From positions 22,871,294 to 22,935,293 of the forward strand of contig NC_063155.1 of assembly GCF_020921035.1 (NCBI RefSeq): a stretch of 64,000 nucleotides of DNA, in the 5' to 3' direction. A model generated the notes under the pieces. The model saw only the letters and a list, made by a program, of their open reading frames with translations, made no database searches and was not told the origin of the DNA. Each line of letters begins with the position of its first letter. Position 1 is the stretch's first letter. Made by a program: the position numbers and the translations under genes. This DNA comes from Rhodamnia argentea. Lineage: Eukaryota > Streptophyta > Magnoliopsida > Myrtales > Myrtaceae. Of the stretch, positions 22,689 to 35,174 are shown piece after piece.

Positions 22689-23515
22689 TTATCTTGCTAG
22701 CTACATCATCCTTAACCATACATTCCTTGATCAAGTGGCTCATCTGTTCCATGTACAGAGGAAGAGCTGACGTTTAGTGACGCTTTGTGGGTCTGGTCTC
22801 TTTGGCCGATGCAGAGGGGAAGATGAATCTTTTAAGCGTAATTAATCTGACAGAAACCCTACAATGGGACAGAGCGTTGGGAATCATTCATGTCATATCA
22901 TGGTTAAAAAGAAAAACCCAGAATCATATAATTCTGTGATGAAGATTGCAGGTGAGCTGATTTAAAGCTTCCAAAAGCGAAACGAAAGTGACGAGAAAGA
23001 ACGATTTTGGCACTCCCCTGATGTTCTTTTGCTTTCAATTATGTAAGTGATGATGTCTTTCTTTATACTTATTGTCAAACCACAAGAAGGCATGGCATGA
23101 TGAGACCAAGAGTAGATTAGTAGATACCACTGTTAGGTAAAACATTGCCATCAGTCACGCCTGTTAAGATTGACATCAGCCTGAAATAACACCAAACATG
23201 GATAATTATAATTGGATGCCACTTTAGCTAGAATTGACCCCACACTCCACCTTATGAAACGAAAGATCCCTTTTCGTAATTTGGAATCCAATCAATCCTA
23301 AATTTGTTGTACGGTGTGCCACGTGGAACATTCGGCGATGACCGGACTTTCACGTCGGTGATGTCCGGCGAATAGTACTGCATTGGAATTCCGTGCAACG
23401 ACTTAGGATTGTATTGGCAAAGTTAGAAAATTTAAGATTCAATTGATATCCATACATAAAATTTAGAATCGATTGGGTAATTTTCCTTACATGACTTTGT
23501 TCTTGCTCTCTTAGA
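22689..23515. other. Intergenic DNA, no supported gene
   Basis: No gene is visible. The stretch 23380-23490 ('GGCAAAGTTAGAAAATTTAAG', 'ATTCAATTGATA', 'GATTGGGTAATTTTCC') resembles the right arm of the foldback family and is probably a fragment. Confidence 0.5.
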
Positions 23516-23523
23516 TTCTAGAT

Positions 23524-24312
23524 AGGCCGATCTGATCTCGGTATGGAATCAAGGATCGGACCAGTAGTCCCGATCCCCAAATTTTTGGGATCGGAGATCA
23601 AAACGGCCAAGGATCAACGGTCCGGTCCGGTTCAAGTGAGACCGCTAACACTAGTTGCTTATAGAAATCAAACCCTTGGATCTAAATTAACAACTTCCAA
23701 TCTTAATCATCCAACTTAATAAACATATACATGACCATCATACAACCATCACATGAGTACTTATAATCCTAAAATAATGAGAAAAAACTAAATTAGGAAG
23801 AAAAACACTTAAAACAATTGAAACAAGATTATGCTCCCGCATCATTCTCCTAAAGTTGGAAAGAATCAAGCTCAAAATGGGATTACACTTGTAGTTCACT
23901 GAATCCAAATGCGAACAAAATAATGAGTTTGCAAAATATAGTCAAGACAAAACACATATTGAGTCAAGATAAGACGCGATCGGAGACCGCATATCAACAA
24001 ACACGATCGGAGGCTGCGTTGCGAAGGCGAGACGCGTGCGTCGAGCGAGAGAAGAAGAGTGAGTGTCGAGCATAAGATGGAGAAATTAGGTTAACTAATT
24101 TTTCAAAAATTTCTAATTTTTTTATAAGAGTGTGTGTGTGTATACATATACATATTCTAAGCGGCCCGGTCCTGTTCCATCCATCATGGAATCGAGGACC
24201 GGACAGCCCCATTACCGGTCTCATCTATTGGGATTGGGGACCGGACCGCCTCCCTCAAGGGTCGGATCGGACCCGGTCCCGATCCAGTTTGGGCCGGTCT
24301 GCTCAACGCGGG
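23524..24312. mobile_element. Non-autonomous hAT-like element, copy A
   Basis: The 8-base sequence TTCTAGAT occurs exactly at both sides (23516-23523 and 24313-24320), fitting the 8-bp target duplication of hAT transposons. Both subterminal regions are full of GGTCC/GGACC and ACCGG/CCGGT motifs in inverted arrangement, like the better preserved copy at 24417-25116; they share phrases such as 'AGTCCCGATCCCC' and 'GACCGCTAAC'. The outermost bases do not form a clean inverted repeat, so the ends are decayed or the boundary is off by a few bases. No transposase is present. Confidence 0.6.
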
Positions 24313-24416
24313 TTCTAGATCATGGAGGAGCAACTTGGTGGAGAATATTAGTTGGGTCAATCATCTCAAGTGATTGGGCAGAGCAAGAGGGCAAGGCCAA
24401 TTCAAGCCGTCCGAAG

Positions 24417-25116
24417 TAGGGGTGTGCATGGTCCGGGCTGGTCCGGTCCCAGCATAGAACCGGGGACCGGACGGTAGTCCCGATCCCCATATTTTCGGGA
24501 CCAAGGACCGAACCGGGACCGCCGGTCCTGGTCCGGGCCGGTCCCGGTCCGGTCTCGGTCCCGGCCAAAGAGAACCGCTAACTATTGAAAATCTTGTCAA
24601 CTTAATAAATTATGCCATGGTAAAAACATAGCGACTCGCTATGACTTTTATGATTGACGAATTTGACCAAAATGTTCGAATTCAATACCAAATCCAGCCA
24701 TTACATGATAAAAACATCACCAACCGCACTCAAAAAAGCCTGCAGGGAGAAAAGATGACCAAAAACAAGATGGAAAATAAGACTAAAAAGAGAGTCTTGA
24801 GGAAGAGAGTGCGACCGTGCAAGGTTGGGAAAAAAATGGGCAGTGGACTTTTATTATTCTGTTTTGTTTTCAATTTTTTTTTGCAATTGTATATATTTAT
24901 ATATAAATAATTATATATTATTGGCGGTCCGGTCCGGGCCGAGCCGGGCCGGTCCGATCCCAATGCAAGAAACCCGAGGACCGAACCGCCTGGTCACCGG
25001 TCCCATTTATTGGGACCGGGGACCGGACCATCCACCTCAAGGACCGGACCAACCCGGCCGGTCCGGGCCGGTCCCGGGTTGGTCCGGGCCGATCCGGTCC
25101 AGTTTGCACACCCCTA
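24417..25116. mobile_element. Non-autonomous hAT-like element, copy B
   Basis: This 700-bp element has perfect 12-bp terminal inverted repeats, TAGGGGTGTGCA on the left and TGCACACCCCTA on the right, bounded by a perfect 8-bp target duplication GTCCGAAG (24409-24416 and 25117-25124). Subterminal regions of about 150 bp carry dense GGTCC, GGACC, CCGG and GGGCC words in inverted order. The interior is AT-rich and has no transposase frame. Terminal sequence and target length together indicate the hAT superfamily. The perfect target copies suggest a fairly recent insertion. Confidence 0.88.
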
Positions 25117-25124
25117 GTCCGAAG

Positions 25125-25669
25125 AGGAAAGGCAGAGCTCATTGTACAATTTCAGCCGGAGAATTGATGAATTGCCAGCGAACAACCTGTGACATCATGA
25201 CCCACATATGTCGTTCCTAATTATGGATGCGGTCATATAAAAAATACGGACATCTTTTGGAGAGCGCTAGTGATATATCATTTGTTTATTTTGACATCCG
25301 ACAAATTCAGTATTTATTAAACTCACATCGAAACTCCGAGACCAAGAACCTTTGCTTCGTTAATTAATATTCCCTATGAGATTATTTGTTGAGAGATTTT
25401 TTTTATAATGGGTTTATACGGTAAGAGCCATTGATTTGCTAAATCCCAAGCCCTTTCCTGGGAGAGCAAAGATTATTAAGAGTTACCTCACTTAATTCAA
25501 ATAGATAACTTAAGAAGTCACAAAAGTTCATGCATATTAATTACTAAAGTAAGCTCATGTGTATTGCTAAGTTAATGCAAACTCATACATTGTCATGTGA
25601 TGGGAATTTCATACAATACAGATTAATTTCACAACAGCGCATAAATCACTTGCAAATAGAAATTTAGAG
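25125..25669. other. Intergenic DNA, no supported gene
   Basis: AT-rich sequence with no usable frame and no repeat structure that I could delimit. Confidence 0.5.
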
Positions 25670-25862
25670 TTCCATTTATTTCGCGAAAAGTAAATTGACT
25701 TGGAAAACGTTTTCCTTAAAACGATCGTTTGTATCGCTTTAAATAATTAGTCAGTAAAAATGTGTTCACTACCAATAACAATTTGTTCTTCACTTATTCA
25801 TTCTTCCAAGCGATATGGGTAATCATTTCCAGGATGCGTTCATTTTTCGCGAAACAAACGAA
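25670..25862. repeat. MITE copy 2 (TTTCGCG-end family)
   Basis: The left end TTCCATTTATTTCGCGAAAA pairs with the right end, whose reverse complement reads TTCGTTTGTTTCGCGAAAAA. Subterminal 'AACGATCGTTTGTATCGCTT' is shared with the copy at 4278-4497 (GAACGATCGCTTATATCGCTT). The element is about 190 bp and non-coding. No clear target duplication was found. Confidence 0.6.
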
Positions 25863-27300
25863 ATATTGAATCTCTTTCTTCCTATGACAAAGTTCCAATT
25901 TTCAATTGACATTTCATCCAATAGGCATATGGCCCTATTGTTAAAAGGATTGGGGGGTGGGGATGTCAGTATCATAGGTGCGGAGTTTGACTCTTGTATT
26001 CCGTTAAGAGGCGAAGCAAAAATTAAAGAGCGGAGAGTTAGAGATAGGACAAATATAAAAAAAAGTATCATTTCTCTGTTCTATGGACACAACCTCTTTT
26101 AATTATGCTTCTTAACTAAGAATCTCTCCATTGTTTAGTAATTCAAATCTTAGGTAATAAGATGGTTTCGCTAATTATCTGAGAATACAACCTTGTGATT
26201 CAAGTCCACAACTGCAAATCGTAATACCAGGCAAAGTTCTAAAATTTGAAGTTCTCTGAAAGTAAAAGCATAGATGTGAGAAGTGAGGATCCGAAACAAA
26301 AATTTAGACATTCCTACACGTGCTTCCATTGACGATTGGACAAGTTGAAAATCACAATAGAAAACGAGTAATTTGTTATCATCCACATTATTAACATGCA
26401 TTTTTAATATTTCAAAAAAGTGAAACACTCCCAAACATGCTTCCATTGATAATTGAAATGTTGAAGATCATATAACAAAACGAAATTTTTTATAACATCT
26501 ACATTGCTTAACGACCTACGTGACTGTTGCTTTTAAGGTTGGGTTGTCGCTTGAGTAGACTTTGCACATTGGGATAAGTTGTGATTGAACAATTCCAAAA
26601 TTTCTTTTTCAGAAAATGTTAACTTTTTCGGCCAAACAATGCTTGTCGGGAGATATCTGCTCTGTTCGATCGTCATGTCTGTTCATGATACACATTGCTT
26701 CGATCGTCATGTCTATTGGGCGAGGGTCGTCGGCTTAGGAGAGCGATTTCAAACGCATCCTAGTCGAACAACTCCATTTTCGCACTACTTGTCTTTCACA
26801 CTTTAAACATTTTTATTCTTTCAACTACCAATTTCTTGAATAGACGTATCTTTAAGATCAGAAAGAGGGTGTCCTCAATTTCTTTTCCTTTTTTACCTGT
26901 TCATCTCTAATTCGCGTTCTCAACCCCAAATCTCTTGACCAGCGAGGCTACATGCATATTGGAGGGTCTCTACTTTCTAGCAATCACTTTTCCTCAATGA
27001 TATTTTTGTATAGGGAAAAAGTTGTTTGCATTCATTTCGTAGATAACAGATATGGCTCCCACGAAAATATTCGTAAATTCTCGAAGAAAGGATTGTACTT
27101 TAAATAGCTATCTACAGATTCATTTTCTCACTCCTGTTAATCAGATTTTTCACTTTCTGCCTATGACTTATTTTGGTAGGAGTCAATTAAAATCGAGATG
27201 TGTCTTCATTTTGCGTATACTTTTCCACAATTGGTTTAATCATAGGTAGGAAGTTGCCGTCGAACGGAATCTCGTGAAAAATCTAAATAAGAATATAATA
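25863..27300. other. Intergenic DNA upstream of the GH127 gene
   Basis: No gene is supported. A diverged duplication of about 90 bases lies at 26305-26512 (separate entry). The word TTCGATCGTCATGTCT occurs twice, near 26665 and 26699. Frames at 26585-27249 are short and unrecognised. Confidence 0.45.
26305..26512. repeat. Diverged direct duplication, unit about 90 bp
   Basis: Both units share, in order, 'ACATGCTTCCATTGA' (first copy ACGTGCTTCCATTGA), 'ATTG', 'GTTGAA(A/G)ATCA', 'ACAA...AAACGA' and 'CATC(C/T)ACATT'. The two start near 26309 and 26427. Origin unknown. Confidence 0.5.
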
Positions 27301-27935
27301 AAGAAAGGAAAAAGCAGCAGTCGCACGCTTGCTATTTTCTCTCTCTTCGCTCGGCATTTTCCTCTGCTTCCTCCTGTGCTTTCTCCTCCTTCACAGAGAG
27401 AGAGAGAGAGATAGAGAGAGCGTGGCGGAGGAAGGAGGAGTAAACCATCAGGCGCACTGGTTGGACCCATCATCAGCTAAAATGGTGCGACCACCCTTCT
27501 TACCGCCGCTTCTCCGATAATGGATTCCAAACTGTCTCGGAGAAAGCGAAAAAGCGCTGTTTCTGTTTCTGTTTCTGCTTCTCTCTCTCTCTCTAGAAAA
27601 TAGCTCCAAAAATCACTGCAAATTTCATCGGTCAAGCCGCACCCACCACGGGGAAAACGACGAAGTATCCGTGATTCTCCCTTGTCCCCATCCTCCTCCC
27701 TACCACTCTCTCTCTCTCTCTCTCTCTCTGCTTCCTTCAGTCTCTGTTTCGAGTTACGCATACTGTATGTACATACCTCTTGTAACTATCCTCGCTTTCT
27801 TCTGCTGATACCATTTCGGTCATTATTTGTCAATGCACCCGCTTCCCACTCGTCCATTTTTAGCTTATTTATCTTTTTAGGTAGTAACTTCGATAATTTC
27901 CCGAGGTGGGTTTTGCTTATCTTGATTGCTTCAGC

Positions 27936-27977
<42 letters not shown>

Positions 27978-28430
27978 GTGTCTGCTGAATATATATATAG
28001 AGGTTCCCGTGAGATATTCATACCACTTCTCTTGATATGTATGTGATTATTGCTTCTTTTGCTCAAGTCCACCTCACAAAAGCGCGTCCTTTCTAATCCT
28101 TTTTTTCCAATTCTATCCAAAGTTTCCCTCTTTTTGTTTTAAAGATCTCTCCTCCCTGTCTGATTTCTGCTCGTAGTAATTCGCCCAATGTTTAGCTTTT
28201 TCCATTCCGGGTAGTTCCGGATTTTTGTATCCTATTGTGAGCTAAATCCCATCTTTAGCTTTTCCCATTCCGGCTAGTTTCGGATTTATCTTTCTAATTG
28301 TACTTGAATCATTTTTGTTTATCAAAGTCTCCGCATTTATCTACGCTCATCTTTCACTTCAAATGCCAGTATTTATATGATTCTTCAGAGCTTAATTTTG
28401 CACAATTCGATCCAGTGCGGTGCCAAAAGC
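27300..28430 (+). promoter_or_regulatory. Promoter and leader of the GH127 gene
   Basis: The region holds (GA)n or (CT)n tracts at about 27395-27420, 27581-27596, 27703-27729 and 27939-27973, typical of plant promoters and 5' leaders. A donor-like GTATGT at 27765 and an acceptor TTCTTCAG ending at 28388 could bound a leader intron of about 620 bases; this is inferred. Within it, 'TTTAGCTTTTTCCATTCCGG' and a near copy lie in tandem at about 28190-28292. Confidence 0.4.
28190..28292. repeat. Tandem duplication in the GH127 leader
   Basis: The phrase TTTAGCTTTTTCCATTCCGG followed by GTAGTTCCGGATTT recurs about 60 bases later as TTTAGCTTTTCCCATTCCGG followed by CTAGTTTCGGATTT. The copies differ at only a few positions. 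Confidence 0.6.
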
Positions 28431-31400
28431 ATGAAGGCTTTTTGTTTGTTTCAGTTGTTAATCTTGCTTGTTTCGATTGGTAATGCTCTGTGTAAGGAGT
28501 GTACCAACGTTCCTACTCAGCTTTCATCACACACTTTTAGACACGAGCTCTTAGCATCAAACAATGAATCGTGGAAAGAGGAGATGTTCTCACACTACCA
28601 TTTGACTCCAACGGACGAGTTGGCTTGGTCCAGCTTGTTGCCAAGAAAGATCTTAAGAGAAGAACAAGAATTTGAATGGATAATGGCATACCGCAAATTG
28701 AAGAATTCTGCTGAGTCCGATTCACCAGGGGAGTTCCTTAAGGAAGTATCGCTGCATGATGTGAGATTGGACCCGAGTTCAGTTCAATGGCGGGCACAGC
28801 AGACGAACCTAGAGTACTTATTGTTGCTGGACGTGGATAGTTTGGTGTGGAGCTTTAGGAAAACGGCAGGTTTGCCGACACCGGGAAAGGCGTATGGTGG
28901 TTGGGAGGATCCGACTTGCGAGCTCCGGGGTCACTTTGTAGGTTAGTTTGATTCCTTCTTACTTCAGTTCTTTTGATTTTCATTCTTGTTTCCCATTTGT
29001 CATTGAACTGGTTAGTCCTTGTGTCACTATAGTCTAGCGATGTGCTTGTTCTGGAGCACATCATTGAAGATGAATGGATGCTCTCTTCTCTGTCCGGCAT
29101 GAAGCGTCCTGTTCCTTGGCTGAAGTATGTTTCAGCGGGATGCCATCTCTATGTCATACACTTAGTAAAGATTTTTCTTTTAATGATGATTATCATGTTA
29201 GTCCCAAAAGGAACAGGTTTTGTTTCAGTAGGAACAGGTGATGGAGAAGGTAGCATAACATTTAATTATTTTATTGGATCACTGAAATTTTGGTGTTTGC
29301 TCCGGTCTGTCTTGCATAATATAATCTCGAGAAACTTATTTAGGCTGAGGATCCTACTTGGAATAAGATATTCTCATGATGTGGCATCATGACAGAACCT
29401 GTGATATTTGGATTGGCAGAATCAGATGGACTGGCAAGGATTGTTCATTGAGTGCAAAATTAGAGAAGTATGTCTTATTTAGGACCATCTGGTTTTCATG
29501 CATTTATATTGATTACTTAGGATCCAAGATTGGATGACGATGAAGTTGAATGTAGCGCATCACTATTGTTTGAGTATCTTGCATTCCTGTTTTGAAGGGC
29601 ATTATTTGAGTGCGACGGCACACATGTGGGCAAGCACTCACAATGATAGTATTGGAGAGAGAATGTCTGCAGTAGTGACTGCTCTAGCTGCTTGTCAAGA
29701 AAAGATGGGTACGGGATATCTTTCGGCTTTCCCATCTGAGCAATTTGATCGTTTCGAAGCTATCAAACCAGTCTGGGCTCCATATTACACCATACACAAG
29801 GTACAGTACTCAAGTGTTTAGGGATTTTGAATCCAGCACTCCCTGTTTTGATTGTAGTCTGGTAAGCTTGAAAATAACGTCTTGGTTATCTACTTCGACA
29901 GATCATGGTGGGTCTTCTGGATCAATATACAGTTGCTGGCAACAAGCAAGCTTTGAAAATGGTTACATGGATGGCTGAGTACTTCTACAATCGTGTGCAG
30001 AATGTGATCATAAAATACTCTTTAGAAAGACACTGGCTGTCACTCAATGAAGAGACTGGTGGCATGAATGACGTCCTTTACCAGTTATTCAGAGTGACAG
30101 TAAGTAAACTACAAGTTTTTCTGTGTAACTGCATGTGAACTTGATCCGGGCTATTGTCCTCTTGATTGATTCAAGACATGGCTTTATTGAACAATTTCTC
30201 TGGTGATACACTAGATAGTCGTAGCTGTATCGAATGCCTTTCTCAGAGTTTGCAATATTGGTTGCCTTTACTTGTCTGAGAAAGTCATGCTTTTTCTTGC
30301 CCAATGATCTGAGTTTTCAATAACTCTTTGGGAGGAAAATAAGTTTTTTTGACAACTAATGTGAGTGAGCAGAGAAGTGTTCTTTATTTGCATTTAAAGA
30401 GGAAACGGCTATCAAATCGTAACATTTTTTTAGAGGTTCCTGCATATTTTAAATCAGAAATTTTTTGCTTGGTGAATCCTTTTCATTGTACTGTAGCACT
30501 GCACCTATCTCGAAATTGTAGATTTTAAATCTGACTTTTTGCTTTTACTTTTTCGTTGCAGAATGATCCAAAGCATTTGTTGTTGGCTCATCTCTTTGAC
30601 AAACCTTGCTTTCTTGGATTGCTTGCTGTGGAGGTAAAAACCATTTTTGTTTCTTTAGTCTTCACATCATGTTACTCTGAGTCCTCAGAGAACATGTATT
30701 GTTTTTTGAAGCGCTCCAATGTTCTTTGAGGTTCAGAGAGGAATATTTAAAGTTGGATGATACCTCTGAGTTCGATTTGTAACTGATGGTGCAAGCCTGC
30801 AAGGAATTGCTATGTTACACTAGGTCATTTTGAGGACATATATGCGTGTTTTTCCAAGTTACCTTTCTCACAAGTCTCTGTGTGTTGCTTCTTAGTGTCT
30901 TCTATGTTGATTCTCTCTTTTTCTGTGCTTTCAACAATTTGGTTCCATGCTCAGTAAAATATTTAAAAGCTTCACAGATGTTATCTTGTTTGACCTGCAG
31001 GCTGATGACATATCTGGTTTTCATGCAAATACCCATATCCCAGTTGTTGTTGGATCCCAGATGCGATATGAAATTACTGGTGACCCATTATACAAGGTAG
31101 CATATTTTGATTTTCAAATTGTAGGATCGCATGAAACAGAATTTTTATTTATGAAAGGAACTGTAAAGAGCATCGTGTCTTCCAGAGCTCAGCGGCCTTC
31201 TTTTTTTCTCAGAGAAGGCTGCTTTCTTCGAGACTTACTTTTTGATAAGACTACATGTTTAACCTAGATGTTTTTCCACACTTTCAACGGTATATGTCTC
31301 ATCCTTTGAGGATTCCAATGTTTTGTCTAATGGCTTCTCGGTAACTTTTTACACCAGACTATTGGGACATTCTTCATGGACATTGTGAACTCCTCTCACA

Positions 31401-34297
31401 GCTATGCAACAGGTGGCACATCAGTCGGGGAATTCTGGTATAGATTGTATTCTGAAGGAGAATTAGATTCAAGTTAAATATGTAAATAGATATATCCGTG
31501 CGTTTGTGCATTTGCCTGCATTCGTGTCATCATGGTAATCCTCTTTATCTGTTCGTCTGACAGGACGGACCCAAAGCGTTTAGCGACCACTCTTCAAACA
31601 GAAAATGAAGAATCATGCACCACATATAACTTGCTGAAGGTAATCTGACTACTCATTAACACTATACTTATTTTCCTAGGGAAGCAATTTAGTCAGGATA
31701 TATTTTCTCTTTTGACTATGCAATGGAAATCTGACGCAGTATTTTACAATGTACTTCAGAAGTTGCAATATGTAAGAGTCATGGTCGAATTTCTACTAGG
31801 TACTAAGCTAATTAACTAAGACTTAGATTACGTCTAATTGTTTGTCTTGAACCGTTTAATCCATCCCAAGTGATGGCACCATTCATTTAATTATGCACGT
31901 TTATTAGTTGACTGACCTTTGAGCTTGGTTTATAGGTGAGTCGCAATGTGTTTAGATGGACAAGAGAAGTTGCATACGCAGATTATTACGAGAGAGCATT
32001 GACAAATGGCGTGCTAAGTATTCAGAGAGGGACTGAGCCGGGTGTCATGATCTACATGCTTCCTTTGGGTCGTGGGGTGTCCAAGGCCATAAGCTTTCAT
32101 AAATGGGGAACTAAGTTCAACTCCTTCTGGTGCTGCTATGGGACAGGTCTTCAGATCAACTACCCTTCCAATGTTCATTTTCTCAGTAATTTGAAGTCTG
32201 CGGATGTTGTGATTTGTCGAATATCACTCTGTATTGAAGTTGTTTTCCCAACTTTCTTTGGTTCTTTTTTTCCTTCAGGAATTGGCCACATTTTGTCCTG
32301 TAGTTTCCTTACCAGCAAGTATTATGGGCTTGACATGATGTGTTGTATTGTGGAGTTTGTCCATTACATGATCCTTTTCTTTCTTTGTGCTTGTAGGAAT
32401 TGAGTCCTTTTCGAAATTGGGGGACTCAATATATTTTGAAGAGCAAGGAGAAGTTCCCAGTCTTTACATAATTCAATATGTATCGAGTTCACTCAACTGG
32501 AAAGCAGGGGGAACTGTGATCAATCAGGAAATCGGTCCTCTGTCATCGTGGGATCCTTATCTTCGAGCAACGTTTACTTTTTCGTCAGAGGTGCTTCTTA
32601 CTGGCCGATGCATGACGAGAAGGCAGAATTTTGCCTGCCTTTCCATTGTATTTTCTTCAGATATAATCAACTTAATTGCTGTGTCTTTTGCTTATATGGC
32701 AATGACTTTAAATCTGTTGTGGAGTATCATGAGATCCATATTAAAGATATCGCATGACAATAAAATCAATTATCCGCACTGAAGACAAGATATTCAAATT
32801 CTCCTTAAGTCGTGTATAGCATCCCCGGAAATTAGTGTGAATACATCTAAGTTAATTAAAACACGTGAGATTAGTCTATTTTTGGATTCTAGATATATAT
32901 ATATATATTTGTGTGTGTGTGTGTGTGTGTGTGTGGCAGTGTTTGGATTCTTATTCTCTGCTTCTACTTATTTCAGGCAGCGGGACAGTTGTCTACCCTG
33001 AATTTCCGAATACCGATTTGGGTTTCTTCAGCTGGTGCCAAAGCAGAATTAAATGAAGGGAGTTTGATTCTACCAAATCCAGGTGCGTTTAGTGTTCTTA
33101 ACGCGTGTGCAGCACCCGTTTGATCAAAATTCATGTTTTAGCTTTTGATTGCTCTACATGGCATTTTCATTTCGAAACTGCGACTTTTCTTTTTCTTATA
33201 GTCTGTTAATTGAAAACTTCAACTCAAGAGAAATTAGTAAATTGAGATCAAGAGTTCCACAAACTTGATCCGATTTGTCCGCTGCTACGGTCTGAAATTT
33301 AATGCGATCATTCTTTACGTATGGTTTGTTGGTGCAGGTAATTATCTCGTCATCAAGGAGAAATGGGGCCCTGGTGATAAGCTGACCCTTCAGTTGCCCC
33401 TCAGTTTGCGGACAGAGGCTATCAAAGGTAGTGTCACAGTTCCCTATTGCTTGCTGGGTATATGCTTCTGCATTCAGGAGCATTCCCTAAGCAATATCTT
33501 TAAGTATTTTCATGTGAGACTGAAAATTTTGCCTTAAACTATGTCCAGATGACCGACCCGAGTATGCTTCCGTCCATGCGATACTTTACGGGCCTTATCT
33601 TCTTGCGGGCCTGACGAGCGGAGACTGGGAAATCAAAGCCAACCCAGATGCTTCTCTATCCAATTGGATAACTTCCATTCCGGCTTCTTACAGTTCTCAG
33701 TTGCTCTCTCTTTCACAAGAATCGGGTGACTCGTCTTATTTCCTGACCAACACGAACAAATCCATCACAATGGAGAAGTTCCCTGAGTCGGGCACGGATT
33801 CGGCTGTCCACGCCACCTTCAGACTCGTCTCTAAAGACCCCACTGCTTCAGGAATCAGGTCGCAAAAGAAGGGCATGATCGGGAAATCGGTCATGCTCGA
33901 ACCCTTCGATCTTCCCGGAATGGTGATAGTCCACAAACGGAAAGATGAGGGCCTTGTGGTCGAGGGATCAAGCGAGGACAGCTCGTCCCTCTTCCACGTG
34001 GTCGCAGGCCTGGACGGGAATGCCAAGACAGTGTCCTTGGAGTCGGAAAGCCAAGAGGGTTGCTACATATACACGGGGTTGAATTATGACGAGGGTTCCA
34101 GCGTAAAGCTGGGCTGCGTTTCGGATTCCTCAGACAGTGAGTTCAACAAAGCAAGCAGCTTTATTTTGGGAGACGCCATGAGCTCATATCATCCTATGAG
34201 CTTCGTGGCGAAGGGCGCAACGAGAAACTTCCTCTTGGTGCCGTTGATGAGCTTGAGAGATGAATCATACACTGTCTATTTCGACATCCAGTCTTGA
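28431..34297 (+). CDS. GH127/DUF1680 beta-L-arabinofuranosidase-like hydrolase
   Basis: Twelve exons give 861 residues: 28431-28941, 29598-29800, 29902-30099, 30562-30633, 31001-31096, 31358-31437, 31564-31639, 31936-32146, 32397-32590, 32977-33082, 33338-33427 and 33549-34297. All junctions are GT-AG and keep frame. A signal peptide (about 1-20, LLILLVSIGNALC) predicts secretion. The family contains retaining beta-L-arabinofuranosidases with a zinc-bound catalytic cysteine; matching features here are E403-S-C405 and the WCCYG motif with C478-C479, plus E385 in GEFW as a candidate acid/base. GGTSVGEF, ERALTNGVL and the C-terminal beta domains also fit. The length matches Arabidopsis At5g12950. 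The substrate is presumably arabinose-bearing wall glycoproteins, but plant members are little characterised. I chose the ATG at 28431 over 28377 because it opens directly into the signal peptide. Confidence 0.93.
32889..32936. repeat. AT/GT microsatellite in a GH127 intron
   Basis: An (AT)n run passes into a (GT)n run inside the intron between 32590 and 32977, close to its acceptor. It is a simple-sequence repeat that is likely polymorphic. Confidence 0.85.
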
Positions 34298-35174
34298 GAG
34301 ATGGTTGGTACAGAAGGCACCCTGGAAAATAAGAGAGGGCGGCTTGGTTAGGATTTTCAAGTCTTGCTTAGTGATCATGCCTTGAATGTTCGGCAGGCGG
34401 TCGCGTGTTTCTGCGGCTTACCCAGCTTCTCATAACGGAGGTGAATTAGTCGGTTCTTCCGGTTTACATTGCCGGTTTGCGGATGTTACATATTACCAGG
34501 TCAGATCAGAATGATGAACTGCAGTTTATATATAGAAAAACAGTTGATGTAATTGCACTCTCTTTGATTCTCTGCAAATTTCTGGTCGGAAACTCGAAAA
34601 GGCTGCTTTGTTCGGCATTCGCATCTGCTTCTTTCATTGTCCATCTGAGCCAACCCGCGACCATGCCGATGCGATTTGAGTTGGGTGTACCGATCGGTCT
34701 CCAAAGCTGAAAGAGGAAGGAAGAGCTCGCCGTGACACATAAACAACCCGATAAAGAAAAATTCAGTATTTTTAATTCACTGATTTTCCTCGTATTAACC
34801 ACACTTAGTGCATCGAAAATCGAATTATTCCAAATAAGGTAAAAGCCTTTTCCGAATTCTCTTGGTCCCTGATCTTCGCCGCAACGATCAAACCGATCCG
34901 AACGCGAAACTAACAAACCGGGCAACGATCAAACCGATCCGAACGCGAAACTAACAAACCGGCTAACACCCGACATCGGATTTGAAGTCACGCATGTGGT
35001 CGCATCGGTACAAGACATGTCCATGTCGGAGTGATTTCATCATGAGTTGGAAGCGATTGCAGTGGCTCCTCACAAGTTACACTAACAAAATCCGCTAAAG
35101 CATCATCGCTATTATTAGCTTCATGCAGCATTTACGTGCATGAAGATCCTTCATATCCCCATTAACAGCGTAAT
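34298..35174. other. Tail-to-tail spacer of GH127 and LRR genes
   Basis: This spacer holds the 3' UTRs of two convergent genes, with no gene between. Frames at 34477-34925 are short and have no recognisable domain. The only structure seen is a perfect two-copy tandem repeat at 34881-34962. Confidence 0.6.
34881..34962. repeat. Perfect 41-bp tandem repeat, two copies
   Basis: The 41-base unit at 34881-34921, beginning GCAACGATCAAACC and ending AACAAACCGG, is repeated without mismatch at 34922-34962. Perfect identity suggests a recent slippage or duplication event. Confidence 0.9.

Noticed and set aside
24320..25142. Arg/Gly/Pro-rich frames on both strands near 24.3-25.1 kb
   Set aside because: They are translations of the GGTCC/CCGG-rich subterminal regions of hAT-like elements, not genes.
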